Shown: positions 16,221 through 24,140 of the stretch, one piece after another
Layout: every line of letters starts with the position of its first letter
How positions within the stretch are numbered: position 1 is the stretch's first letter
NCBI RefSeq assembly: GCF_017353255.1
Contig: NZ_JAFMYU010000031.1
Location: forward strand, 1 to 64,000
DNA from: Fibrella aquatilis
GTDB taxonomy: Bacteria > Bacteroidota > Bacteroidia > Cytophagales > Spirosomataceae
DNA: 64,000 nt
Direction of reading: 5' to 3'
Notes under the pieces: model-generated
Databases searched by the model: none
The model's input: the letters and a program-made list of their open reading frames with translations, nothing else
Told to the model about the DNA's origin: nothing
Made by a program: the position numbers and the translations under genes

Positions 16221-16916
16221 ATGAAAACAATTCTACTCCCGCTACTGCTTCTGTTTGTGGCCCCGGTTTTTGGCCAGAAGATCATTCAGAAAACCCTGCC
16301 CTATTCAGACGGGCAACTCGTAAACCTCAACCTGCGCTTCGGCGACAGCATTCAGGTACGCTATTGGGACAAGCCTGACGTGTCGGTGCGTATTGCAGTG
16401 ACCATCAACGGCGGCAAATTGAACGACGCCCTACTGGTTGATACCAGCACGTCGGAACAGGAACTGAAGATCAGCACCGATTTCGACCAAAAAATGCTCC
16501 GCGAGGGCAAGGCCGAAGATTGCCCCGACCAGCGAGGCACGTCGCATAACAGGTATAACGGCGACCACTATTCGGTATGCAGCGACATTGATTATCAGGT
16601 GTTTCTGCCCCGAAAAGCCCGCCTCAAAGTGGAGACCATCAACGGCAATATCGACATCAAAGGAGCGCAGGAAGCGGTGTCGGCCAAGACCATCAGTGGG
16701 TATGTGGATATGAACTGGCCCACCAGTAAAGGCGTGAATCTGGCTATGAAAACCATCACTGGCGAAGTGTACTCCGACCTCGACATTGCGTTTAAAGGCA
16801 AAAAGCAGCAGCACCCCATCGTGGGCTACCTACTGGAAGGTGCCGCCAACGGCGGTGGCCCCACCGTGCGCCTCGAATCCATCAGCAACAATATCTATTT
16901 GCGGAAAGGGAAGTGA
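16221..16916 (+). CDS. Exported DUF4097-type protein, paralogue of the preceding gene
   Basis: 231 residues. A signal peptide (cleavage near VFGQ) is followed by the same strand-repeat architecture (INGNIDIKGAQEAVSAKTIS, ISGYVDMNW, ITGEVYSDLDIA). The C-terminal SISNNIYLRKGK closely matches TISSNIYIRKQK of the upstream protein, showing tandem duplication. A cysteine pair (EDCPDQ, SVCSDID) is found only here. It is last in the tightly spaced part of the operon before the phased TTAAC leader. Confidence 0.85.
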   Translation: MKTILLPLLLLFVAPVFGQKIIQKTLPYSDGQLVNLNLRFGDSIQVRYWDKPDVSVRIAVTINGGKLNDALLVDTSTSEQELKISTDFDQKMLREGKAEDCPDQRGTSHNRYNGDHYSVCSDIDYQVFLPRKARLKVETINGNIDIKGAQEAVSAKTISGYVDMNWPTSKGVNLAMKTITGEVYSDLDIAFKGKKQQHPIVGYLLEGAANGGGPTVRLESISNNIYLRKGK

Positions 16917-16918
16917 GT

Positions 16919-16984
16919 TTAACAAGCCTTAACATCCCTTAACCTCTTTTAATAACCGGTGTATGCAACGTGCCGCCACCTTTG
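16919..16984 (+). promoter_or_regulatory. Four TTAA(C/T) boxes at 10-bp spacing upstream of the TonB-family receptor
   Basis: TTAAC occurs at 16919, 16929 and 16939, and TTAAT at 16949. That is four boxes at exact 10-bp intervals on one helix face, two of them within CCTTAAC. A near-consensus -7 element, CACCTTTG, lies at 16977-16984, about 30 nt before the ATG at 17015. The arrangement suggests an operator or UP-like element controlling the receptor apart from the sigma operon. Confidence 0.55.
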
Positions 16985-17014
16985 TGCAGCAATCGCCCGA
17001 TACGCACACTGGTT

Positions 17015-19444
17015 ATGCATGTACTTTACGCAACGCTGCTTCTATTTCTTGCTCTCCCGGCCTTTAGCCAAACGGGGCGCATTGTCGGTACCTTGGCCGA
17101 TTCGACAAGCAAAAAAACCATTCCCTACGCTACAGTGGCTCTTTTCGGCGCCGATGGCCAGCTAATCACAGGTGCGGCCACCACCGATCAGGGGCAGTTT
17201 AACCTGGAAAAACTGGCGTTTGGCACCTACAAACTAACCGTCTCGTTTGTGGGCTACAAGACCAAAACCGTGGCCGCGCTGGTGCTCTCGGCCGACAAAC
17301 CCACCCTCGATCTGGGTACGCTGACCCTCACGCCCGGTACGAGTACGCTGGCCGAAGTGACCGTGACGGCCGTGAAACCGATGGTGGAAGACAAGGGCGA
17401 CAGGCTGGTGTACAACGCCGAACAGGACATCAGCAATGCGGGTGGTACCGCCGTAGACTTGATGCGCAAAGTACCCATGCTGACGGTAGACCTGACGGGC
17501 AACCTGACAATGCGCGGCAGCAGCAACATCAAAGTGCTGGTAAATGGCAAGCCGTCGAGCATTATGGCCCGCAACCTGGCCGATGCCCTGAAGCAGATGC
17601 CCGCCAACACCATCAAAGCCGTGGAAGTGATCACCAGCCCCGGCGCCAAATACGACGCCGAAGGGTCGGCGGGGGTGATTAACATTATCACCAAGAAAAA
17701 TGTGAAGGGCGTCAACGGTTCGGTCAACGTGTCGGCGGGAAATCTAAATTCGTCGGTGGGGGGTAATCTGGCGGTGAAAGGGCAGAAACTGAGTTTGTCG
17801 GTGTCGGGCAACGGGAATGAGCACCGCATGATCTACACCAACGAAACCACCCGCACCGCCCTTGATCCCGCCACCGGACAACCACTGAGCGTGCTCTTCC
17901 AGCGCAACCAGAGCGACAACACGGGCCGGGGCGGCTACGGCGACCTGGCCCTCGACTACGACCCCGATTCGAGCAACCGCATTACTTTGTCGGCCAACGT
18001 CTGGGGTGGGGTGTATCCGCAGAATGTCACCTTGCTCAATCAGCTTACCGTAGGCAAAGCCGTGGTGCAGGACTACACCCGCAACGTGCAGTTCAAAAAC
18101 CCCTACGGCAACGGCGAATTCAATCTGGGTTGGACCAGAACCGGCAAGAAACCCGGACAGGAGTTTTCGGTCCTGACCCAGTACAGCCACATGCCCGACA
18201 ATTATTATTACACCGCCATCCAGACCAACAGCGGCGGCGAACAGCCCAGCTACCTGGAGCGCAGTACCAACCTGAGCCGCAACAATGAGTACACCATCCA
18301 GACCGATTACGCCTACCCGTTTACCCACAAAGGCCACCGCGACACCCTGACCTACAAGCTGGAACTAGGCGCAAAAGCCATCCTGCGCAACATTGGCAGT
18401 GAATTCACCGTCGATCAGTCACCCACTGGCAACACCATTGATTACCAGTTCGACCCCGCCCGGTCGAGCGTGTTTACGTATGCACAACAGGTAGCGGGGG
18501 CCTATGCGTCGCTGCGGATGGAGTCGAAACGAAAATGGAGCCTGACGGGCGGCCTGCGCTACGAACACACGGGCATCACGGGCGATTTCGTAACCGACCG
18601 GGCCACGTTCACCAACCAGTATGGTAACCTTATACCCAGCCTGACAGTAGCCAAAACGAGGGGCAAACACACCTACAAACTGAGCTATACCCAGCGCATT
18701 TCGCGGCCGCAGATCTGGTACCTGAACCCCTACCTAAACGCCAGCGACGCCCAAAACCTGCAAACGGGCAACCCCTACCTGGCTCCCGAACTCACCCACG
18801 CCACCGAACTAGCCTACAGCACCTACAACGACAAAGGCATGTCGCTTAACGCAGCGGCCTACTGGCGGCAAACCAACAACAGCATTGAATTTCTGCAAAC
18901 CGTTGACCCCAACGGCGTGGCCCTCACCCGCCCCGAAAACATTGGCCGCAACGCGAGTTATGGCCTGAATACCAGCCTGAACCTGCAACCCAGCAAGGCG
19001 TTCAGCATCAGCAGTGGCCTCGACCTTACCTACGTAAACCTGGTGAGCACGGCCCTGAACCAGCGCAATGCGGGCCTGACCTGGTCGCTGAATGGCAACG
19101 CCTCTTACAAACTCCCCCACGACTGGACGCTTCAGGCCTATGCTACCTACACCTCGGCCTGGATTGGCTTGCAGGGCAACTACGGCAGCTACACCTGGTA
19201 TTCGTTTGCCACGAAAAAAGAGCTGATGGCCAAAAAAGCCGACCTTACCCTGGCCCTGAACAACCCGTTTATGGCCAATTTTTACCAAAGCAGCCAGCAG
19301 TTTGCCCCCACGTTCAGCACCCAAACTTGGTCGGTAATGAGGCAGCGTAACGTTCAGCTCACCTTCACCTACCGGTTCGGCAAAAGCAGCGACAGCAAGG
19401 AAAGCCGCAAAATCAAAAACGACGACACCAAAGGCGGACGGTAG
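17015..19444 (+). CDS. TonB-family outer-membrane beta-barrel receptor
   Basis: 809 residues from the ATG at 17015, giving a signal peptide that ends at AFSQ. An N-terminal carboxypeptidase-regulatory-like domain (about 20-105; GRIVGTLADSTSKKTIPYAT) precedes a plug (about 115-215; LVNGKPSS, then VEVITSPGAKYDAEGSAGVI). The rest is a barrel of the outer-membrane beta-barrel family, with SYTQRISRPQIWYLNPYLN and a terminal aromatic LTFTYRFG before a charged tail. The substrate is unknown. It sits at the end of the sigma/anti-sigma/DUF4097 cluster, which may control it. Confidence 0.88.
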   Translation: MHVLYATLLLFLALPAFSQTGRIVGTLADSTSKKTIPYATVALFGADGQLITGAATTDQGQFNLEKLAFGTYKLTVSFVGYKTKTVAALVLSADKPTLDLGTLTLTPGTSTLAEVTVTAVKPMVEDKGDRLVYNAEQDISNAGGTAVDLMRKVPMLTVDLTGNLTMRGSSNIKVLVNGKPSSIMARNLADALKQMPANTIKAVEVITSPGAKYDAEGSAGVINIITKKNVKGVNGSVNVSAGNLNSSVGGNLAVKGQKLSLSVSGNGNEHRMIYTNETTRTALDPATGQPLSVLFQRNQSDNTGRGGYGDLALDYDPDSSNRITLSANVWGGVYPQNVTLLNQLTVGKAVVQDYTRNVQFKNPYGNGEFNLGWTRTGKKPGQEFSVLTQYSHMPDNYYYTAIQTNSGGEQPSYLERSTNLSRNNEYTIQTDYAYPFTHKGHRDTLTYKLELGAKAILRNIGSEFTVDQSPTGNTIDYQFDPARSSVFTYAQQVAGAYASLRMESKRKWSLTGGLRYEHTGITGDFVTDRATFTNQYGNLIPSLTVAKTRGKHTYKLSYTQRISRPQIWYLNPYLNASDAQNLQTGNPYLAPELTHATELAYSTYNDKGMSLNAAAYWRQTNNSIEFLQTVDPNGVALTRPENIGRNASYGLNTSLNLQPSKAFSISSGLDLTYVNLVSTALNQRNAGLTWSLNGNASYKLPHDWTLQAYATYTSAWIGLQGNYGSYTWYSFATKKELMAKKADLTLALNNPFMANFYQSSQQFAPTFSTQTWSVMRQRNVQLTFTYRFGKSSDSKESRKIKNDDTKGGR

Positions 19445-19572
19445 CGGGTTAGTTTCTGACCGACAAGGTTAACTGCCTCTATTCTTTTCAAATGTGGTAT
19501 TTCATAATTTCTGCTTCGGTCATGTAATACATCTGATCAGCCCTGGCAACGTGAAATGAGTAACAGGTTCAA

Positions 19573-19636
19573 CTCAACGTCCTTCTAAAACGGTTCCTAG
19601 TTAAGCCGTTCGGAGCCGTTCCAGAAGGCCGTTGAG
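19573..19636. terminator. Imperfect inverted repeat after the TonB-family receptor
   Basis: Arms 19573-19597 and 19612-19636 match at 21 of 25 positions (core CTCAACG, CCTTCT, AACGG). It lies in the 200-bp convergent gap between the receptor and the membrane-protein genes. It may be a bidirectional terminator or a decayed member of the palindrome family. The rest of the gap shows nothing. Confidence 0.5.
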
Positions 19637-19644
19637 CTATTTAG

Positions 19645-19947
19645 TCAGTGTCCTAATAATTTGGCGTAGAGCAGCATACCCGCTATTAACGCCGACCAAT
19701 ACTGCATGGGTATCCAGAAAAAATCGTGCTTTTCTTTCTCCTCCCATTCCTCGCCTGTTTTTACGTTTCGGTAACGCACAGGCGGTTGTTTATTTAGCTT
19801 GTAACCCACGTAGGCTAAGCATACATACCCGGCAGCAATCAGGCCAATACCTATGTCATCGCTCAATTCAAGTAGCCCCATACCAACAAAGCCGACAACG
19901 AACAGCAGGGGCACCCAAAAACCGTAACCACGCCAGACAAGTATCAT
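19645..19947 (-). CDS. Small membrane protein of unknown function
   Basis: 100 residues with three hydrophobic stretches (about 8-26, 30-50, 78-98) and a charged loop (RNVKTGEEWEEKEKHDFFWI) between the last two. It overlaps the preceding gene's stop by four bases (ATGA), so the two form an operon. Family not recognised. The loop could face the cytosol and contact a partner. This block is A/T-richer than most of the window. Confidence 0.65.
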   Translation of the reverse strand: MILVWRGYGFWVPLLFVVGFVGMGLLELSDDIGIGLIAAGYVCLAYVGYKLNKQPPVRYRNVKTGEEWEEKEKHDFFWIPMQYWSALIAGMLLYAKLLGH

Positions 19948-20729
19948 ACTTCAACCCGGACAATTTCTGGTTCGAACCCAAGCCACCTGTACAGCATATT
20001 CGTTGGCACAAAGCTCAACAAAACGAAAAACGCGACGAACAAAGCTGCAACGGTTAGAAAAATAGATGCCCCCAAAGCAATAGGCGTATTACCCTTCTGT
20101 AGCACAACCGCCTTGTTACTAACTTGATACCCACTTTCATCAAGTAATCGCTTCAGTTCACCAGTCACCAGTTGCCCATCGAATTCGCCCGAAAAAGTGA
20201 ATGTTGAATCTTTAAAATATACATCATCTTTCAGTTGCGCTTCAGTAGCCTTGCTATCCTTAATAACAATGTTGGCCGTAAGCCCACTAGCCGAATGTAT
20301 TGTATTTTCCTTACTGTCTGTTTTCGGATAAACTGGGTAATATATAGCCGACATGGTCGTGTCGTTTTTCTTCACCGACTGCTCCATCACGTAGCCATAA
20401 CTCAACACCTTCAATTTACCACGTAAGGCTTCTTTTGCCTGCGGGCTTAACGCCTGTATAGCGCTCTGAGCAAACAGGGCATCGCTTGATTGCTCACTAC
20501 GCGACATCATAGCGTCGGTTAGCACAATGTATCTGGGTAGCTGATCGGTAGGCGTTTTAACAACCTGATCGATGGTCATCTTAGGCGGATTTTTTAGCGT
20601 AAGGTTGTAGGTTAAATCAGGAATGAACCATAACCAAGCTAACATAGCAGCACCACCACCTAGAATAAGCCTGTTAATTATGTTTGGCCGTTTGAAAAAC
20701 AACGCAATACCAAGTAATGCTGATTTCAT
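19944..20729 (-). CDS. Membrane protein with large extracytoplasmic loop, unknown function
   Basis: 261 residues. Membrane segments lie at about 20-38 and 215-240. The 175-residue region between them is hydrophilic and presumably outside the cytosol. It contains MMSRSEQSSDALFAQSAIQ, two strand-rich parts (SYGYVMEQSVKKND, FTFSGEFDGQLVTGELKRLL) and no known motif. The C-terminal tail ends LGFEPEIVRVEV. It is coupled to the 100-residue membrane protein. I do not recognise a family. Confidence 0.65.
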   Translation of the reverse strand: MKSALLGIALFFKRPNIINRLILGGGAAMLAWLWFIPDLTYNLTLKNPPKMTIDQVVKTPTDQLPRYIVLTDAMMSRSEQSSDALFAQSAIQALSPQAKEALRGKLKVLSYGYVMEQSVKKNDTTMSAIYYPVYPKTDSKENTIHSASGLTANIVIKDSKATEAQLKDDVYFKDSTFTFSGEFDGQLVTGELKRLLDESGYQVSNKAVVLQKGNTPIALGASIFLTVAALFVAFFVLLSFVPTNMLYRWLGFEPEIVRVEV

Positions 20730-20940
20730 ATAGATGACTTAAGTTTAGTAAATGGTTATGTTTGAAACTGTGTCAAGTATACTATATCGTATATGAACAT
20801 GCAATCTTCTGTGTATTATTTGTTTTATTTATTATCCAATTTAAACTATATAATTAGTATTCTATAAACAATAATTGTGTACTGCATTGTCGCCGGACTG
20901 ATGTCATCCACAAAACCGAAAAGCCCATTTATAATCATAA
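20730..20940. other. A/T-rich intergenic stretch
   Basis: About 210 bases, clearly A/T-richer than the surroundings (for example 20800-20880). It lies upstream of the minus-strand gene at 19944 and downstream of the minus-strand gene at 20941. It should hold the promoter of the membrane-protein pair, but no full TAnnTTTG box was found. No ORF or repeat was seen. Confidence 0.5.
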
Positions 20941-21177
20941 TCAAAGAGATGAACAGCCATATACCAGCAAACAGGGAACACCGATTGCCAATGCACCACC
21001 AAACAGGATGACGAACATCTTTACCAATGGATGCTCATCTTGGAATTGATGCTTGTAGTAATCAGACCGTCGGAAAGCGACGAAGCAAGCAATACAGATA
21101 GCCACCACTACCGCTACGAAGGCGTAGAAAAGATATAAAATGACAGAAATTCCCGCCATGTTGTCAACTAAAATCAT
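20941..21177 (-). CDS. Small two-helix membrane protein
   Basis: 78 residues with two hydrophobic helices (about 8-32 and 52-74) joined by a basic/aromatic linker (FRRSDYYKHQFQDEH). A second in-frame ATG (21159) would remove six residues. No family recognised. It is near two other small membrane proteins on the same strand, in a block that looks compositionally distinct. Divergent from the ECF sigma gene at 21235. Confidence 0.55.
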   Translation of the reverse strand: MILVDNMAGISVILYLFYAFVAVVVAICIACFVAFRRSDYYKHQFQDEHPLVKMFVILFGGALAIGVPCLLVYGCSSL

Positions 21178-21234
21178 TACTTAAAAAAGGTTAGCACTTT
21201 ATGCAAAGCAGATTCTAGGCTGCTGCCTACCACT

Positions 21235-21834
21235 ATGTCCCGCGCCGATGACCCCGCCAACCTGCTGTTGCTGCTCACTGCCATTGGGCGGGGTGAAGAG
21301 GCCGCGTTTCGGGCGTTGTATGAGCATACCAAAAGCCGCGTGTTCAACACCGCGCTGAGCTACGTGCGCAGTCGTGAAGATGCCGAAGAGATCACGCAGG
21401 ATGTGTACGTCGAGGTGTTTCGGTCGGCGGGGGCGTTTCGGGGCGAGGCGGGCGTGACTACCTGGCTGTATCAGATCACGGTGCGCAAATCGTTGGACTG
21501 GCTCAGGCATCGGAAACGCCAAAAACGGTTTGCCTTTCTCACCAGCCTCTTCGACCCCAACAGCGGGGCGCTGCTGCACGACCCTCCCGATTTTTTTCAC
21601 CCCGGCATCGCCCTCGACCAGCAGGAAAACGCCGCCCTCCTGTTCCGGGCTATCGACAAACTGTCGGACAAGCAAAAAACGGCCTACATTCTGGCGCGGG
21701 TAGAAGGACTCAGCAACATCGACACCGCCAACGTGCTGGGCGTGAGCGTCGGGGCTGTGGAATCGCTGCTCACGCGAGCCACCGAGAACCTGAAGAAAGT
21801 AGCCGGACGTTGGATCTCGGACATTGGATCTTAA
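21235..21834 (+). CDS. ECF-type RNA polymerase sigma factor
   Basis: 199 residues. Region 2 (about 15-80) includes SYVRSREDAEEITQDVYVEVF and GVTTWLYQITVRKSLDWLRHR. Region 4 (about 140-190) includes LSDKQKTAYILARVEGLS and GVSVGAVESLLTRATENLKK. It starts a plus-strand cluster with a small membrane protein, a CpxP-like protein and copper-type lipoproteins, which suggests a metal or envelope stress response. Its last residues, W-I-S-D-I-G-S, are encoded by a 14-bp tandem repeat resembling the intergenic palindrome words, so the native C-terminus seems to have been replaced. Confidence 0.9.
   Translation: MSRADDPANLLLLLTAIGRGEEAAFRALYEHTKSRVFNTALSYVRSREDAEEITQDVYVEVFRSAGAFRGEAGVTTWLYQITVRKSLDWLRHRKRQKRFAFLTSLFDPNSGALLHDPPDFFHPGIALDQQENAALLFRAIDKLSDKQKTAYILARVEGLSNIDTANVLGVSVGAVESLLTRATENLKKVAGRWISDIGS
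21805..21832 (+). repeat. 14-bp tandem duplication at the end of the ECF sigma gene
   Basis: GGACGTTGGATCTC (21805-21818) is followed directly by GGACATTGGATCTT (21819-21832), matching at 12 of 14 bases. The final T belongs to the TAA stop. The word GGACATTGGA also occurs in palindrome IR4 at 13940-14042 (reverse strand). It looks like a solo element that has moved into the 3' end of the gene. Confidence 0.65.
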
Positions 21835-21891
21835 CATTCAGCCGTAGGAATGCCTCATAGCTAACGTCTAACAACCAGACCAACCAACCTC

Positions 21892-22197
21892 ATGGACCTC
21901 ATGGAACCAGAAAAAGAGCAACGGATCAACCACATACTGGGCAGCCTGACCGGTATGCAACGGGCCGAACCGGGTCCATTTCTGTACGCAAAAATTCGGC
22001 ATCGCCTGGTGGCTACGGCCACGCCGGTGGTAGTGTCACGGCCGATGGTCTGGCTGGTAGCAGCGGCGTTTTCGGCGCTGGTGCTGCTCAACTGGCGTGC
22101 TATGGGCCAGCCGTCGGGCGCTGATCAGGCTGACCCCGCCAGCCTCGACGCCGTGGTCACCTCCCTGCAACTCTTCCCCAGCAACCAGCCCTATTAG
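21892..22197 (+). CDS. Small single-pass membrane protein, candidate anti-sigma factor
   Basis: 101 residues. An acidic/basic cytosolic N-terminus (EPEKEQRINHILGSLTGMQ) precedes one membrane helix (about 48-66; RPMVWLVAAAFSALVLLNW) and a short outer tail. Position right after the ECF gene and the topology fit a minimal anti-sigma factor, but no zinc-finger motif is present. An alternative ATG at 21901 would drop three residues. Its stop is two bases before the next start. Confidence 0.65.
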   Translation: MDLMEPEKEQRINHILGSLTGMQRAEPGPFLYAKIRHRLVATATPVVVSRPMVWLVAAAFSALVLLNWRAMGQPSGADQADPASLDAVVTSLQLFPSNQPY

Positions 22198-22199
22198 CT

Positions 22200-22727
22200 A
22201 TGGAGCGCACTAAATTACTCACCGTAGCCGTTGTTTTTCTGCTGATTATCAACTTCTTAACGGTTGGACGTTGGCTACTGCAACCAGCTGGTCCACCTCC
22301 TGGTAGTGGCGTGGGCCGCCCGAATGGCCCCGCCGAGCTGATTAACCAGCGCCTGCATTTCAGCGAGTCGCAGCGCCAGCAATACCGCCTGCTCATCGAC
22401 CAGCACCAACAGGCACTGCGACCCCTAAACCGCGAGGCCGCCCGGCTCTACGGCGCTTACTATGGCCTTCTGGCCCAGACTCCACCCGACACCGCCCGGG
22501 CGGCGGCATTCAGCCAGCAGATAGCCCAAAATCAGCGCCTTATTGCCGGGGTCAACTTCGCCCATTTCCGGCAGATCAAAGCCCTCTGCCGTCCCGATCA
22601 GCAGGCCGATTTTACCCGCCTCGTGGCCGACCTCGCCCAGTTGTTCAACCACACGTCGCGCGGTAATCCGCCTGGCCATGAGCGCCCCGGCCAACAGCCG
22701 GACGAAAATTTTGCACCCCGCCCGTAG
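22200..22727 (+). CDS. CpxP/Spy-like periplasmic sensor or chaperone
   Basis: 175 residues. An N-terminal membrane anchor (about 8-26) is followed by a helical periplasmic domain of the heavy-metal-resistance (CnrX/CpxP/Spy-like) kind: LHFSESQRQQYRLLIDQHQQ, then REAARLYGAYYGLL and LCRPDQQADFTRLV. The tail is rich in Pro, Gly and His. In related clusters such proteins sense metal or misfolded protein and control the linked ECF sigma factor. Here it would act with the two genes before it. Separated by only two bases from the upstream gene. Confidence 0.75.
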   Translation: MERTKLLTVAVVFLLIINFLTVGRWLLQPAGPPPGSGVGRPNGPAELINQRLHFSESQRQQYRLLIDQHQQALRPLNREAARLYGAYYGLLAQTPPDTARAAAFSQQIAQNQRLIAGVNFAHFRQIKALCRPDQQADFTRLVADLAQLFNHTSRGNPPGHERPGQQPDENFAPRP

Positions 22728-22777
22728 GAGTCATGTCCAGGCAACGTCTAAGGTGACAGATCAACCAGCATACGATA

Positions 22778-23569
22778 ATGAAAAAGACCCTGTTGCTTAT
22801 TACCCTGACCGCCCTGACCATGGCAGTTGCCCTGCTTTCTTTTGTGGCCTGCCAGAAAACCACCGATCCCGTTACCCCAACCGGTGGCGGCAGCACCACT
22901 GTCACCGTGGGCACGGGTGTGCCCGACGTGTATAAACGCATCTACGGAGCCACCGAAGTCTATCTGGAGGGCAGTAATGTGGTGATTAAGGCCAAAGGAC
23001 TACCCGACCACAAAAGTCCCTACTACAAAGGCACTGCCTGGGAATCAGGGCTTTACGAAGCATATAATGGCACCAACCCCAAGTTTGGGGTTAATCCGAA
23101 CACCATCAGCGAACGGAGCTTGACGTTCAAGATTCCGCTAAATCCGGTGGTCGACCCGGCCCATACGGCCACACCGGGCGGAGCTACGGGCGTGGCCATC
23201 AACGGGGTGCCGTTTTTCAATCAGTACGCGGCCATGGGCGCGCCGCTGGCCAACGAGGCCAACGGTTTCGATCAGTACGGTGGCCACCCGCAGCAGCAGG
23301 GGCAGTACCATTACCACGTTGAACCAACCTACCTGACCAAGACCAAAGGCAAAGAAGCGCTACTCGGTTTTCTGCTCGACGGCTTTCCGGTTTATGGCCC
23401 CCAGGAAAACGGTAAGACCATCACCAACAGCGACTTAGACAAGTACCACGGCCACACGACCGCTACCACCGACTACCCCGGCGGCATCTACCATTACCAC
23501 ATTACGGCCGAAGACCCATACATCAGCGGCACCGGATTTTATGGCAAAGTGGGCACGGTTACGCAGTAA
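22778..23569 (+). CDS. YHYH-domain lipoprotein
   Basis: 263 residues with a lipoprotein signal (lipobox FVAC, C25). The YHYH domain carries two copies of the name motif, GQYHYHVEP (about 180) and GIYHYHITA near the C-terminus, along with LLGFLLDGFPVYGPQENG. The paired His/Tyr motifs suggest metal binding, but no reaction is established. It overlaps the next gene by 29 bp and belongs with the MORN-variant lipoprotein and SCO1, whose known role is copper delivery. Confidence 0.85.
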   Translation: MKKTLLLITLTALTMAVALLSFVACQKTTDPVTPTGGGSTTVTVGTGVPDVYKRIYGATEVYLEGSNVVIKAKGLPDHKSPYYKGTAWESGLYEAYNGTNPKFGVNPNTISERSLTFKIPLNPVVDPAHTATPGGATGVAINGVPFFNQYAAMGAPLANEANGFDQYGGHPQQQGQYHYHVEPTYLTKTKGKEALLGFLLDGFPVYGPQENGKTITNSDLDKYHGHTTATTDYPGGIYHYHITAEDPYISGTGFYGKVGTVTQ

Positions 23570-24140
23570 GTGGCTCCTGAGCGGGGGGCTGCTGGTAGTT
23601 GGGCTGGGTTGCCAGCAGTCGGGGCCGTCCTTGTCCGTTTCGGCGCGATGGGTGTCCTCCACACAACCCGGCTGGCACCGGTTCGACGGGCGGCTCTGGC
23701 TGACCGATACCCTCTTTAGTGGCTGGCAGTACACCCTCCACCCCACTGGCGACTCCGCCTTTGTGGGAGGCTACGTGGCGGGCCGCGCCGAAGGCATCCA
23801 CCGCCACTGGTATGCCAACGGTCGCCTCCGCGAAAGCAGGCAGTACCAAAACGGGTGGCAGGAGGGCGAGCAACTCGGCTGGTATGAGTCAGGCCGGCGG
23901 GCTTATCGGTATAGCTTCCGACAGGATGTGTATGACGGGCCGCTGCTGGAATGGTATGCCAATGGGCAGCTGGCGCGGGAGGGTCACTACGAGGCCGGTC
24001 ATGAGCAGGGTGCGCAACGGGCGTGGTTTGCCAACGGTCGCTTAAAAGCCAACTACGAAGCCCGACAGGGTCGAAACTATGGATTCACGGGGGTTAAACA
24101 CTGCGTCAATGTCAGGGATTCTATCGCGGCGCTTTACTAG
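23541..24140 (+). CDS. MORN-variant (YwqK-like) repeat lipoprotein
   Basis: 199 residues. Lipoprotein signal with lipobox LGC (C24). Tandem MORN_2-type repeats: GIHRHWYANGRLRESRQYQN, LGWYESGRRAYRYSF, LLEWYANGQLAREGHYEAG, RAWFANGRLKANYEA. The family was once annotated as a toxin-antitoxin component, which is not supported here; the repeats more likely bind proteins or the envelope. The start lies within the last codons of the YHYH gene, and the end overlaps the SCO1 start by 62 bp, a tightly packed operon. Confidence 0.8.
   Translation: MAKWARLRSKWLLSGGLLVVGLGCQQSGPSLSVSARWVSSTQPGWHRFDGRLWLTDTLFSGWQYTLHPTGDSAFVGGYVAGRAEGIHRHWYANGRLRESRQYQNGWQEGEQLGWYESGRRAYRYSFRQDVYDGPLLEWYANGQLAREGHYEAGHEQGAQRAWFANGRLKANYEARQGRNYGFTGVKHCVNVRDSIAALY

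Noticed and set aside
23541-24140. Toxin-antitoxin component suggested by the YwqK-type name
   Set aside because: The protein is a lipoprotein with MORN-variant repeats and has no toxin or antitoxin partner; the old family name is not evidence.
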